A DNA stretch of 39,488 nt from an uncultured Desulfatiglans sp. (GTDB taxonomy: Bacteria > Desulfobacterota > DSM-4660 > Desulfatiglandales > Desulfatiglandaceae), in the NCBI GenBank assembly GCA_900498135.1, contig LR026961.1:1879629-1919116 (forward strand). The letters run 5' to 3'. Every line of letters starts with the position of its first letter. Position 1 is the first letter of the stretch. Of the stretch, positions 1 to 8,838 are shown one piece after another. Under the pieces are notes generated by a model. It was not told where the DNA came from. It did no database searches and saw only the letters and a list, made by a program, of their open reading frames with translations. The position numbers and the translations under genes were made by a program.

Positions 1-71
1 TCGACGAGATGCAAATACTCGTAGACCTTCTTGGAGTGGCGATTGGATTTACGTACCCGTTTAATATACAT
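1..71 (-). CDS. IS1634-type transposase, N-terminal fragment (runs off the left edge)
   Basis: The minus strand from the ATG at 69-71 to the window edge reads MYIKRVRKSNRHSKKVYEYL, then HLV. This short basic start followed by YEYLHLV resembles the first strand of IS1634-family (IS4-like DDE) transposases. Only about 23 codons are visible, so no catalytic residue can be checked. If correct, the terminal repeat of the element should lie in the next 50-200 bp to the right. The assignment rests on recall of how these proteins begin. Confidence 0.45.
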   Translation of the reverse strand, partial: MYIKRVRKSNRHSKKVYEYLHLV

Positions 72-603
72 GCTCAGAGGCATACCACTTATAGAACCGC
101 CTGTAAAGCAGAAAATGTATTTATGGGTCACTACAAACGCCAAAAACGGGGCCTGAATACTGAAAAATCAACTGCTTATGTCTGTAGATAGGTTGATTTT
201 AGGGCCAAAATAACCCCCAATCTGGGATTTTTGGCAAACTTGGGTTAAGCGCTGCTTAATAGCTCGGTCCATCCGCGCATAAGCCTCATGCCGTGACCTA
301 TGTCGCAAGTTCACCCCCCAAGTCAGCCCACAAGTCGAGTCCATCTCAATATGAGCCGGTTTACTGCCGACGGCAGTTATCCGAATTTTCCGGATAACTG
401 AATCTCTATCCGGCTTGTGATCGCACCAGCCTCTTTACCTCCCGACGAACCGTTAAGCATTGCTTAACAGTTGCCACACCGGGCCGTTCTCACCGTCACC
501 GTCTTTCTGTCGCAAGCCGTGTCGTGAGCCTGTCACAAGTTTTGTCGTGTGTTTGTCGCAAGTTACCCGGGAAGTCGATAGCCCAGTTGATTGGTCCCCC
601 CGG
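72..603. other. Intergenic region with several small inverted repeats
   Basis: I see no convincing gene here. The region holds a 9-bp inverted repeat (164-172 with 192-200, aaaatcaac/gttgatttt), two similar dyads built on TTAAGC/GCTTAA (near 244 and 453-470), a 10-bp stem at 374-400, and repeats of gtcgcaag near 301, 508 and 570. Part of it may be the end of the IS1634-like element at the left edge. The rest is downstream of rhuM and could hold its transcription end. Short open frames here lack ribosome binding sites. Confidence 0.4.
374..400. repeat. Perfect 10-bp stem-loop
   Basis: The arms cagttatccg (374-383) and cggataactg (391-400) are perfect complements around a 7-nt loop. A second tight dyad (ctgccg-a-cggcag) abuts it at 364-376. 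There is no T-tract on either side, so it is not a classical terminator. It lies about 200 bp past the end of rhuM. Confidence 0.4.
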
Positions 604-1617
604 TCATGACTCGCGTTCCTTTTTCCGGGGTGGCTTCAGCTTTTTGATGTCTTCTTCCAGCTCCTTGAGGCTCTCTTCATGCTGGATGCGCCGCTGCGAT
701 TCCCGGAATTTGTCATACTCCAGCGCGGCTTTTTCCTGGGCCATCTGCTGGCTGATTTTGCCCGCGTGGGTCAGTAGCTCACGGCCGTTGAGCTGAATAA
801 TGGCATCCAGCCGCCCAATCCAGTCGGTCATGTGCATGGGAATTCTCTGCTGGGCCATGGTTTCGGCGAAGGCCAGGTATTGCTCCACCAGCAGACCGAG
901 CAGTTTCATTTCGTCCTCGGCGAGGTAATTCTTGGCGATGCCCGCATCGCTTTTGCGCACCGCCGGTTCACCCTTTTTGTCGAACGACTGCATTCCCATC
1001 AGGGGCATAGCTGCGTCTGCCCGGCGATACACCAGTTCCGCCGCCGTTTGGCGGCTGATGGCCCACAGGAGCTTGTTCTGGACGATCTTGAAAAATTCGA
1101 TGGTCTTTTCGTCCCTGGGGTTATAGTCGATACTGGTGGTGTAGATGTCCTTGATCTTCTGATAGAAGAAGCGCTCGGAAAGGCGGATTTCACGGATGCG
1201 TTCCTGCAGCTCCGTGAAATAGGTCATCGAATTGCCGGTCTTAAATCGCTCATCATTCAGGGCAAAACCCTTGACGATGTATTCCTTCAGCCGCTGGGTG
1301 GCCCAGATGCGAAACTGGGTGCCACGCTTGGATTTGACTCGGTAACCCACTGAAATAATGACATCCAGGTTGTAACTTTGAACCTGATAGGTCTTTCCGT
1401 CGGCGGCAGTATGTGCAAATTTTGCACATACTGAGGCCTCCTCCAATTCACCTTCCTTGAATACATTGCGTAAATGCTTGGTGATGACCGAGCGTTCACG
1501 GCCGAACAAATCAGCCATCTGGTCCTGAGTCAGCCAAACCGTCTCGTCTTCCAGTCGTACATCGATTTTGATCCTGCCGTCAGTCGCCTGATAGATGAGA
1601 ATTTCAGAATCACTCAT
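604..1617 (-). CDS. rhuM: RhuM family protein
   Basis: This 337-residue protein has the typical RhuM layout. The N-terminal part includes [20 protein letters not shown], a helix-turn-helix-like segment, followed by NVFKEGEL and then [20 protein letters not shown] and [17 protein letters not shown], which are RhuM hallmarks. The C-terminal third is a charged, probably coiled-coil tail. The name comes from a Salmonella pathogenicity-island gene, but most homologues sit in restriction and toxin loci and their biochemical role is not established. The ATG overlaps the stop of a 30-codon Fic remnant as ATGA, which suggests translational coupling at the distal end of the hsd operon. The family call is firm; the function is unknown. 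Confidence 0.9.
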   Translation of the reverse strand: MSDSEILIYQATDGRIKIDVRLEDETVWLTQDQMADLFGRERSVITKHLRNVFKEGELEEASVCAKFAHTAADGKTYQVQSYNLDVIISVGYRVKSKRGTQFRIWATQRLKEYIVKGFALNDERFKTGNSMTYFTELQERIREIRLSERFFYQKIKDIYTTSIDYNPRDEKTIEFFKIVQNKLLWAISRQTAAELVYRRADAAMPLMGMQSFDKKGEPAVRKSDAGIAKNYLAEDEMKLLGLLVEQYLAFAETMAQQRIPMHMTDWIGRLDAIIQLNGRELLTHAGKISQQMAQEKAALEYDKFRESQRRIQHEESLKELEEDIKKLKPPRKKERES

Positions 1618-1706
1618 AGCGCCTCCAGAAAGCCCCGCGCCCGTTCGATGCGGGTGATCGCCTGGGTCATGCGATTGGTGATGGTGAAGTTCGGGTTAAA
1701 GCTCAT
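1614..1706 (-). pseudogene. Truncated Fic-family N-terminus (30 codons)
   Basis: Between hsdR and rhuM a 30-codon frame begins [20 protein letters not shown] and ends RARGFLEAL. This pattern matches the conserved first helix of Fic/DUF4172 proteins, where a short aromatic strand is followed by the helix 'ITxALxRIExARGxLE'. It has a GAAGGA ribosome-binding-like site 4-5 nt upstream. The stop overlaps the rhuM start (ATGA). The catalytic HPFxxGNGR region is absent, so no AMP-transferase activity is possible. It could be the leftover of a deletion that fused the end of a fic gene region to rhuM, now kept as a leader ORF that couples rhuM to hsdR translation. Confidence 0.55.
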
Positions 1707-1724
1707 ATCGTCCTTCGCTACTCT

Positions 1725-4700
1725 CTACGACGCCATGCTGGCGTAGTAGGGTGACGGCACCGTTGGGTACGCCCGGAACACATGCACGAAAACCGCCTCT
1801 GTCTTGTCCCGCACGTCCTCCTCTGAATAGGTTTCCGGCAGTCCGGTTTGCTCGCTCCAGAGATAATCCTGAATCGTCAGTCGGACCGCGTCCCGGGTGG
1901 ATTCCTTGTCGCGCCAGTGATTGATCCGCAACTTTTCCGCCTTGAGCGTTTCGAGTAAATCGACGGCCACCGCCTTGATGCGTTTGATGTCACCGGACGT
2001 CAGGTCCGGTTTCCTCAGCAGGTCGAAAACGGCGAGACTTTCCTCGTCGAGTCTTTCCCGCACGGCGCGGCTCTCCTCATCGTCCATCTCACCCATGATC
2101 TGCAGAAGCGCTTCAAAGGTCTTCTCGATGGTCACCCGATCCTTCTCGCGGTTGTACTCGGCGACGATCTCCTCGTAATGCCTTTGGAAATCGATTCTCA
2201 AGGGATTCTGCTGGAGCAGACACTGCAGGCGTTGTTCGATGGCGGTTTTGAGATTCTGCACGGTGGTGCGTTTGGCCGGGCTGCGCTCGAACTCCCGGCG
2301 CAACCGGTCGAAATCGATCTTGCTGATATCGTATAATGGTGACTCTTCAGCAACAGCCGGTTGGGTCTGGGTCTCAATCGCCTCATCGACCACCTGATGC
2401 AGCTGACGGATGATATCGGTGATGTCCGCCTGCTCACGGTCCTGTTGCAAGCTTTTATAAACGATGTTGATCGCGTCGAAGTCGCCCCGGCAATCATTGA
2501 CGCCTTCGATGGTGATGCAGGCCTTGAATTTCGAGAACACCGCCCGGCACATCACCTCGAAGCGTTTTCTCGTCTCGTCGTTTTGGTTCGCCGCCTCCTT
2601 GGCGGCGAGAATCGCCGCATTTCGGGCAAATCCGGTCTGCCCGGTAATCCCATCCAACGACGCAATTCGTTCCGAGAGAAAGGCCCGGACAAAGGCAATC
2701 GCTTCACGAAGATCGGCCAGCAGTTCCTCATCCGGTTTTGCCGGTTCGGTCTCGCCGCCGTTGCCTCCGCGTCCGTCATCGCCCGTTCCGGCAAAGGTCG
2801 CCAGCGCCTTGCGCAGATTTTTCAGGATGCCGCAATAATCGACGATCATCCCGTTGTTCTTGCCTTCGCTCACCCGGTTTGCCCTGGCAATGGCCTGCAT
2901 CAATGTGTGTGCCTTGAGCGGCTTGTCCAGGTACAGGGTGGAGAGGCTGGGAACGTCAAAGCCGGTCAGCCACATGGCGCAGACAATGGCCACGCGAAAC
3001 GGGTGCTCCTCGGCCTTGAAGGCATCGTCCAGCGACAGCCGCTGCATGTTCTGGAACTGCGGCTGTTTCCGCATGACCTCCGGCAGGTCGATGCCTTCTT
3101 TGATAAGGCGACGGTGCGGGGTGATGTCCAGCTCCCACTTGCGAAACTTCTCGACCTCGCCCTGTTCCTCGCTGACCACCACCGCCATCTGCGTCTGGCG
3201 CATCCACTCGATCTGACGGCGGCGGTACTGTTCGTCCTGCTCATCCGTGGCCGTGGGCAACTGCGCTTCCAGCTCGCCGATTCGCTCATTCCAATAGAAC
3301 TCAGCCAGCTTGTGCATGCGGACGCAGGTGATCTTGTCGATACAGACCAGCATCGCCTTGCCGGTTTCCCACGCCGTGGAATAGTGGCGCACAAAATCAC
3401 GGGCCACCTGGTCGAGGCGTTTCCCGGCTGTGATGATGTGATAATCTCGCTTGAGCTCCTGCTCCAGGCGCTGCTCCACATCGATGTTGCCCGTCTCCAA
3501 CTCTTCCAGCTTCTCGGCGATCCGCTCGTTCAGATCGCCGACCGCCACGCCGAGCTTATCGCCACGCGCATCGTAATAGAGCGGCACCGTGGCCTTGTCC
3601 TCCACGGCCCGCTGGAAGTCGTAAGTGGAGACGTAATCGCCGAACACCCGCCGGGTGATCTCGTCGTCCTTGAAGAGCGGCGTGCCGGTGAAGCCGATAT
3701 AGCTGGCATTCGGCAGGGCGTTGCGCATGTTGAGCGCCAGGGTGCCGTACTGGGTGCGGTGGGCCTCGTCGGTGATGACGATGAGGTCGTCGCGCCGGGA
3801 GTATGCCTCGCTTTCGCTAACGGTCTGGTTGAATTTCTGGATCAGCGAGAAGACGTGCGACTTGTGCTGGGCCAAAAGCTGGGCGAGATGCTCGCCACTC
3901 GCTGCCCGGCACGGGTCGCGATCATTATCCACCACACCACAACCGGCGAAGGTCTTGTAGATCTGCGTGTCGAGGTCGTCGCGGTCGGTGAGAATCAGAA
4001 AGGTGAAGTTGCCGCCCAGTTTGCGATGCACCTTGCGGGTAAAGAGCACCATGGAATAGCTCTTGCCCGAACCCTGGGTATGCCAGAACACCCCCAGCTT
4101 GCCGTTCCTAATATTGCGGTCACGGACCGCCTCGATGGCCCTGTTGACGCCGAGGAACTGGTGGTTGCGGGCCAGGATCTTCCGCGATTCACCGGCCGAG
4201 TCATCGAAAACGATGAAGTTCTCCACCAGATCCAGGAAATTGGCTTTCGCGCACACCCCCTTGAGCAGCGTCTCCATGGCCACCACGCCCGGCTGATTCT
4301 CGGCCAACCGTTTCCACTCGTGGAAGTGCTCGAACCGGCTGGTGAGCGAGCCGAGTTTGGCATCCACTCCGTTGGCCAACACAACAAAAGCATTGTGATG
4401 AAACAGATGCGGGACGGTGTCCTTATAGTCCAGAAAGTTCTGCTCGTAGGCGGCGCGGATATCCTTGCTGACGTTCTTCAGCTCCATGAACAGCAGCGGC
4501 AGGCCGTTGACGAAGCCGACGATATCCGCCCGGCGGCGGTAGAGATCGCCGCGCACCCACAGCTCCCGTACACAGAGGAAATGGTTGTTCTCGGGAATAT
4601 CGAAATCGAACACCCGCAGCCGCCTGCGCACCCGTTCGCCCTTGACGTTGCGAAAGGTAACCTGCACCCCGTCCTTGATCAGTTCGTATTTCTCACGATT

Positions 4701-4976
4701 GGTGACAGCCATGGTCTGAGAGGCGGAGACCGTGACAATCTGGCGGACGGCATTGTCATAGGCCGTCGCGGGCAGGCCCGGGTTCAGCTCCTCGATCTTG
4801 GTCCGCAGGGTGCGGGTCAACACCACCTCACGGTCCGATTCCCGGCCCAGCAGGCTATCCGGCCCGAAATCCTCGTTGTTGTAGGCGTACACCGACTCCC
4901 AGCCAAGCTCTTGCTCCAGGTACTCGGCGGTGGTCTGCTGGACGAGGCTGTCTTCGGTGTAAGGTGCTGGAGTCAC
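1725..4976 (-). CDS. hsdR: Type I restriction enzyme R subunit (system 1)
   Basis: The 1,083-residue protein is the motor and nuclease subunit of a type I R-M complex. It translocates DNA from the HsdS-bound site and cuts at a distance. An N-terminal PD-(D/E)xK nuclease is visible with D151 in RRADIVGF and E165/K167 in FMELKN. The SF2 helicase follows: Walker A TQGSGKS at 300-306, DEAH at 403-406 and a GFTGTPL motif after it. A long helical C-terminus for docking on HsdM follows. The start is a GTG with GGAGGT 6 nt upstream, and it overlaps the stop of the AlbA_2 gene by 4 bp (GTGA). It appears intact, but it lies downstream of the IS66 insertion in the same operon. Confidence 0.95.
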   Translation of the reverse strand: MTPAPYTEDSLVQQTTAEYLEQELGWESVYAYNNEDFGPDSLLGRESDREVVLTRTLRTKIEELNPGLPATAYDNAVRQIVTVSASQTMAVTNREKYELIKDGVQVTFRNVKGERVRRRLRVFDFDIPENNHFLCVRELWVRGDLYRRRADIVGFVNGLPLLFMELKNVSKDIRAAYEQNFLDYKDTVPHLFHHNAFVVLANGVDAKLGSLTSRFEHFHEWKRLAENQPGVVAMETLLKGVCAKANFLDLVENFIVFDDSAGESRKILARNHQFLGVNRAIEAVRDRNIRNGKLGVFWHTQGSGKSYSMVLFTRKVHRKLGGNFTFLILTDRDDLDTQIYKTFAGCGVVDNDRDPCRAASGEHLAQLLAQHKSHVFSLIQKFNQTVSESEAYSRRDDLIVITDEAHRTQYGTLALNMRNALPNASYIGFTGTPLFKDDEITRRVFGDYVSTYDFQRAVEDKATVPLYYDARGDKLGVAVGDLNERIAEKLEELETGNIDVEQRLEQELKRDYHIITAGKRLDQVARDFVRHYSTAWETGKAMLVCIDKITCVRMHKLAEFYWNERIGELEAQLPTATDEQDEQYRRRQIEWMRQTQMAVVVSEEQGEVEKFRKWELDITPHRRLIKEGIDLPEVMRKQPQFQNMQRLSLDDAFKAEEHPFRVAIVCAMWLTGFDVPSLSTLYLDKPLKAHTLMQAIARANRVSEGKNNGMIVDYCGILKNLRKALATFAGTGDDGRGGNGGETEPAKPDEELLADLREAIAFVRAFLSERIASLDGITGQTGFARNAAILAAKEAANQNDETRKRFEVMCRAVFSKFKACITIEGVNDCRGDFDAINIVYKSLQQDREQADITDIIRQLHQVVDEAIETQTQPAVAEESPLYDISKIDFDRLRREFERSPAKRTTVQNLKTAIEQRLQCLLQQNPLRIDFQRHYEEIVAEYNREKDRVTIEKTFEALLQIMGEMDDEESRAVRERLDEESLAVFDLLRKPDLTSGDIKRIKAVAVDLLETLKAEKLRINHWRDKESTRDAVRLTIQDYLWSEQTGLPETYSEEDVRDKTEAVFVHVFRAYPTVPSPYYASMAS

Positions 4977-6394
4977 TCAATCACCTCCCAATGACCGGTT
5001 TTTTTGGAGCCCACACGCCGCAATATGCCTGCATCCTTCAGTTTTCCTATATTACGCATGACGGTGGTACGGTCCTTTTGGGTCATCTCCGCCAGTTCGT
5101 CATAGGAAACAGCTGGATTTGAACGAATAACATCCAGTAATTGCACCTGAAGTTCGGACAAAGGTGCTTTTATAGGTGCTCCATGCACCTTTGTTTGCAC
5201 CTTTAATGCACCTTTAACCTCTAATTCTAGCTCTTCCACCGCCTTCCGGTGAACCGTGGCGGTGAACAAACAGCCATCGTGGTCATCGGTAAAGTCGATG
5301 GTAGGCCACTTCTCCAGCGCCCGTTTGATGCCCGAACCCAGGCCGTGGTAGGGCAACAGCCCCTTGGCGACATAGGAAACCAGAATCGGGTTGCGGATGT
5401 TGGAGTTTCCCGCCCGGATCTTCTCCACTGTCAGGTTGTTGGGCAAATGGCCGGGGCTGATGATCTCGATACGGTTGTCAAAGATAAACAGGCGGATCGG
5501 GGCGCTAACCAGGTAATCGCGGTGCATCAGGGCATTGACCAACAGCTCTTCGAAAACCGCCTCGGGGATCTCCGGCAACCCAGGCGCATTCACCCCGCGC
5601 CCGGCCTGCACCTTGTGCAGATTGCGCATGACAAAGGCCAACGCCCCCTCAAAGAGTTTGGGCAGCGGCCCTGAAAAATCCTCGGTATCGATATAGTCGG
5701 AGACGTGGATCTTGTTGCCGGGGTAGCGGATCGCCTTGACCACGAACTGCGGCACGATCCACTCCGGCTGCTCGGCGAACAGCAGCACCCCGGCCAGGTT
5801 CAGCCTGCCGTCGTCGGTGGCAAGATTCATGTTCTGCAACAGCCGGGTCAGTTCGTCGGGGGAATCGGGGTACTCCTGTTTGTAAACATCGCGCAGAAAA
5901 TCGCGAAAACGCAGCTTGTCCAGCTTATCGATGCCCGCCTTGGTGGGCAGCTCATCGGCATGGAACTGGTTGGTGAACTGAAACAGGCGGCGAAGTTCCT
6001 CCTTGGAGTTCACCCGCCGCTTGTCGGCCCCGGCCTTGAGCCAGATCACGCCGTTCTTGTCGAAATAGGGCTTGTCGATCCCCTTGGGTACGGTCAGCCC
6101 GATGACAATGTGGCCGTTTTCCAGGGCCACGTTCTCGGTCTGCACCGCCAACGGGCTTCGTACCAGTTGGCTGGCGGCGTTGCTGATGAGCTGATTGATA
6201 CGGGCAACATCCTGCCCTGAAAGCCCCGGCGCCGAACCGTCATCCGCCACACCGATAAAGATGGTGCCGCCATTGGAGTTGGCGAAGGCGGCCATCTCCG
6301 AGGCCAGGGAGTCGGCGTTCTTCACGTCCGTCTTGAACTGGCGGGTGGAGTCTTCGCCGAGGGCGATTTGGGCGAGGAGGTCAGACCGATTCAT
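4973..6394 (-). CDS. AlbA_2 (Schlafen-like) DNA-binding / GHKL-like ATPase with C-terminal winged helix
   Basis: A 473-residue protein of the 'RecG-related' AlbA_2 group. The N-terminal AlbA_2 domain (about 1-125) carries the FKTD...AAFANSNGGTIFIGVADDG signature. A HATPase_c_4-like region follows, with LLVNALMHRDY and RIEIISPGHLPNNLT around residues 275-320. The last 70 residues form a winged helix (SYDELAEMTQKDRTTVMRNI). I place the start at the ATG at 6394. It overlaps the stop of the upstream transposase gene as ATGA and has GGAGG 10 nt upstream; the ATG nine bases earlier is too close to that site. The protein probably acts in regulation or defence, but its substrate is unknown. Its place between hsdS and hsdR suggests an accessory part of the R-M system. 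Confidence 0.85.
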   Translation of the reverse strand: MNRSDLLAQIALGEDSTRQFKTDVKNADSLASEMAAFANSNGGTIFIGVADDGSAPGLSGQDVARINQLISNAASQLVRSPLAVQTENVALENGHIVIGLTVPKGIDKPYFDKNGVIWLKAGADKRRVNSKEELRRLFQFTNQFHADELPTKAGIDKLDKLRFRDFLRDVYKQEYPDSPDELTRLLQNMNLATDDGRLNLAGVLLFAEQPEWIVPQFVVKAIRYPGNKIHVSDYIDTEDFSGPLPKLFEGALAFVMRNLHKVQAGRGVNAPGLPEIPEAVFEELLVNALMHRDYLVSAPIRLFIFDNRIEIISPGHLPNNLTVEKIRAGNSNIRNPILVSYVAKGLLPYHGLGSGIKRALEKWPTIDFTDDHDGCLFTATVHRKAVEELELEVKGALKVQTKVHGAPIKAPLSELQVQLLDVIRSNPAVSYDELAEMTQKDRTTVMRNIGKLKDAGILRRVGSKKTGHWEVIE

Positions 6395-6442
6395 ACCATC
6401 CATACCTCCATGTCATATTCGGTAATCGGTTCCCGGATTTCC

Positions 6443-6474
6443 GTAGGGGCGGTTCGCGAACCGCCCTTGCCTAC
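6443..6474. repeat. REP-like palindrome, copy 1
   Basis: gggcggttcgcgaaccgccc (6447-6466) is a perfect 20-nt palindrome flanked by GTAG and an imperfect CTAC. It lies inside the last codons of the RAYT gene. The same core recurs at 9349-9391 and 11577-11604. Confidence 0.85.
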
Positions 6475-6598
6475 ATTCAATGAATCCAGTTCCCATTGAG
6501 CGGGATTGTTATGGATGTATTCCTGGATGCGATTTAATTCCGGTTCATTGCGGACGATGTGTTCCCAATAATTGCGCTGCCATAATTGTGTGCCGGCG

Positions 6599-6606
6599 GT
6601 TTGGCG
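6599..6606. repeat. 8-bp target site duplication, left copy
   Basis: GTTTGGCG directly abuts the left end of the IS66 element and is repeated exactly at 9268-9275. An 8-bp duplication is the standard IS66-family signature and shows that the insertion occurred by simple transposition. Confidence 0.95.
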
Positions 6607-6805
6607 GTAAGCGTCAGAGCTACCCACCTGGCGCAGGATTGCGCATGGGTGTAAGATTGGCGGCATCCGCGGTAATAGGTTATGGAAACGTCCCATTTTG
6701 ATGGCGTGGCCGCAACGGTGCAGGTCTTCGACTGCAGGAATTTTTTCACAGGAACGGCCAGCAGATCATTTTGCTAGTCGTGAGAGCAGGCAGTCCCCCG
6801 GGAAA

Positions 6806-6837
6806 CCTGGCGGCAACCATGAAGTTTTGCCGCCAGG
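6806..6837. repeat. Strong stem-loop in the IS66 non-coding end
   Basis: The arms cctggcggcaa and ttgccgccagg form a perfect 11-bp stem with a 10-nt loop. Outer sequences cccccg (near 6795) and cggggg (near 6848) can extend it. It lies just downstream of tnpC. It may end tnp transcription or block read-through from outside, which bears on the polarity of the insertion. There is no clear T-tract. Confidence 0.55.
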
Positions 6838-6876
6838 CTCCGTGAAACGGGGGTTGCCCAGATGAAGATCTGGAGT

Positions 6877-8457
6877 TTACGAACCGGAGGGAAGGATCAA
6901 ACCGTCCTGGTCTTTAGTCAGAGGCTGCCATCGATCAGGGAGGAGTTCCCGCAGTCGGCTGACAGGATGGTGCATGATCCGGCGAAGCATGTCGTTGAAA
7001 TACTCCCAGGGGTTGACATTGCAGGCTTTACAGGACTGGATAAGCCCGAGGAAAAGCGCTGCGGCTCTCGCACCACGCTCACTGCCTGCGAACATCCAGT
7101 TCTTGCGTCCGAGCGCGAGTGGTCTGATGGCATTTTCCGCCGTGTTGTTGTCGGGTTTAAGCCACCCGTTTTCGAGGTATCGCTTCAGGGCCGCTCTCTG
7201 GTTCAGGGTATAGTCGACGGCCTTTCGCAGGGGCTCAGAAGGAATGGTCGCCGCCTTGAGTTCCTCGAGCCGGGCGAAGATCCCCTCGATGACCGGCGCA
7301 GCATGAATCTGCCTGGCCTTGGAGCGCTCAATCGGGTCAAGATCAATGCATTCTTTCTCGATCCGATATAGTTTAGCGATACGGACTATCATCTCTGTCG
7401 CTTCCTGCGGACGAGAGGATACCGCCTCGTCGAACTTTCTGCGGGCATGAACCCAGCAGGCCACCTCGATGATACCGTCTTGACGGAACAGTTCATCGTA
7501 GCCGCTGTAGGCGTCCGCATGCGCATAGCCCTGGTAGCCGGCCAGGAAATTCAAGGGCCTTTGCTTGCTTCGATCCAGGGAGAACTCGAAAACGACCAAC
7601 GGGGGGTCCGGTCCGCCGCGGACATAGACCCAGAGCCGGGCCTTTTTCACCTTTCCGCTGCCCTTGACCTGAAGCGGAATGATGGAATCGTCGGTAAAGA
7701 GGACGTCGGTTTCGAGCACGGCCGCTCTGAGCACCTGTTCAAGGATCTTGACTGCCTCGTAAGTTTGCATGATCCAGCTGCTCTGGGTGGCCCGGGGGAT
7801 GTCGACTCCCTCCCGTTCGAAGATCCCGTCCTGACGGTAAAGGGGCAGGTGGTCGGCGAACTTGCTGACGAGGATATAGGCAATGAGCCCTACATCGGCC
7901 TTGCACCGCTCGATCGGGTGGTCGGGCATGGGAGCGGTCAGCACGCCCACTTCGGCTGTGCTGTCCGGGGAGGCGTACTTGGGACGCTTGTACACGTTGA
8001 CGATCAGCTTGCCGGGACGGTACTCCAGCTTCTCGGAAACCTCAAAACCGATCTGCTTGAGGGGCTCGCCCGTTTCGGGGCAGACCTTCTCTTCTTCAGG
8101 GATATCCAGAACGATCTCGACCCGTTCGAGATGCTCAGGAATCGGCAGCCGGCCCGGATGGTTCCGTTTGGATGTCTTCGGTTTGGCTTTCTGGGGCAGG
8201 CTGCTCTCGGGCAGTTCCACGAGGGGCTCACGTACAAAAGGCTGATTGGATACATCCATCAGCAAGGAATCGAACATGAGCTGGTCGGGGTGGCTTTTTT
8301 CGGAACGTCGGCCGTAGACCCTGCGGATGAGTTTCTCGACCTGATCCTGGAGCATACGCAGGGACAGCTCCCTGGATCGAAGCTGCTTGGTCAGTTCTTC
8401 GATCTGAAGGTCTCTTTCTTCGATCAGCGCGATCGCCTCTGGCAGGGTGGATACCAT
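6877..8457 (-). CDS. tnpC: IS66 family transposase TnpC
   Basis: This DDE transposase of about 526 residues is at full family length. An N-terminal coiled coil (LPEAIALIEERDLQIEELTK) leads into a zinc-finger-like region with CPETGEPL. The IS66 core carries FTDDSIIPLQVKG (first Asp), AHADAYSGYDELF (second Asp) and NGWLKPDNNTAENAIRPLAL (Glu region), ending with the IS66 C-terminal SCKACNVNPWEYF. I use the ATG at 8457; a TTG 36 nt upstream is an alternative start, and neither has a good ribosome binding site. It looks intact. Confidence 0.93.
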   Translation of the reverse strand: MVSTLPEAIALIEERDLQIEELTKQLRSRELSLRMLQDQVEKLIRRVYGRRSEKSHPDQLMFDSLLMDVSNQPFVREPLVELPESSLPQKAKPKTSKRNHPGRLPIPEHLERVEIVLDIPEEEKVCPETGEPLKQIGFEVSEKLEYRPGKLIVNVYKRPKYASPDSTAEVGVLTAPMPDHPIERCKADVGLIAYILVSKFADHLPLYRQDGIFEREGVDIPRATQSSWIMQTYEAVKILEQVLRAAVLETDVLFTDDSIIPLQVKGSGKVKKARLWVYVRGGPDPPLVVFEFSLDRSKQRPLNFLAGYQGYAHADAYSGYDELFRQDGIIEVACWVHARRKFDEAVSSRPQEATEMIVRIAKLYRIEKECIDLDPIERSKARQIHAAPVIEGIFARLEELKAATIPSEPLRKAVDYTLNQRAALKRYLENGWLKPDNNTAENAIRPLALGRKNWMFAGSERGARAAALFLGLIQSCKACNVNPWEYFNDMLRRIMHHPVSRLRELLPDRWQPLTKDQDGLILPSGS

Positions 8458-8499
8458 GTCAGCATATAAAGCATAAAATAAATCATTTGTCAATATTTA

Positions 8500-8838
8500 T
8501 CATTGATAAACATAGCGTTTGCTTACTTTTTTTGGTGTAACCCCTTCAAGCAGGAGCATCAGTTGCCGGCGGTCAATCCGTCCGTCTGAGGCACCTAGCT
8601 GCGGGAGGCTGAAACACCCCCGTTCGAGCCGCTTCATCCATATCGCCAGGCCGTCACCCTCAAAATAAAGGATCTTGACCATGGTGCGCCGGCGGTTACC
8701 GAAGACAAAGAGAGAACCCGAAAGGGGATCGGCTCGGAGCTCGGAGCGGATCAGGCCGCACAGGCCGTCAAAAGACCGGCGCATGTCGCAGGCAGACCGG
8801 TACAAATAAATATGGGTGACAGCGCTCAGGGCAAGCAT
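8500..8838 (-). CDS. tnpB: IS66 family accessory protein TnpB (Orf2)
   Basis: The 112-residue protein has the diagnostic IS66 Orf2 pattern: YLYRSACDMRRSFDGLCGLI, then DPLSGSLFVFGNRRRTMVKI and LYFEGDGLAIWMKRLERGCF. It is required with TnpA for transposition in this family, though its biochemical role is unclear. It overlaps the 3' end of tnpA by 13 bp, which suggests translational coupling, and it is followed 42 bp later by tnpC. Confidence 0.93.
   Translation of the reverse strand: MLALSAVTHIYLYRSACDMRRSFDGLCGLIRSELRADPLSGSLFVFGNRRRTMVKILYFEGDGLAIWMKRLERGCFSLPQLGASDGRIDRRQLMLLLEGVTPKKVSKRYVYQ

Larger units (their letters stand above)
6391..6606 (-). pseudogene. REP-associated tyrosine transposase (RAYT), C-terminal fragment
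   Basis: This is the 3' part of a RAYT gene cut by the IS66 element. The frame reads AGTQLWQRNYWEHIVRNEPE followed by RIQEYIHNNPAQWELD, the conserved end of Y1_Tnp/RAYT proteins. It ends in a REP-encoded tail (GGSRTAPTE) and terminates at 6391, overlapping the next gene as ATGA. Removing 6607-9275 (the element and one target copy) rejoins CGC CAA AC with C GCC GGC exactly in frame with the N-terminal fragment at 9268-9701. The split separates the HxH metal motif from this C-terminal Tyr-containing segment, so the transposase is inactive. Confidence 0.9.

Noticed and set aside
2361-4994. Plus-strand open frame of 877 codons antisense to hsdR
   Set aside because: It mirrors the hsdR codons, has low-complexity His/Gln/Val-rich composition typical of an antisense shadow in GC-rich DNA, and shows no domain. 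hsdR on the other strand has all its motifs.
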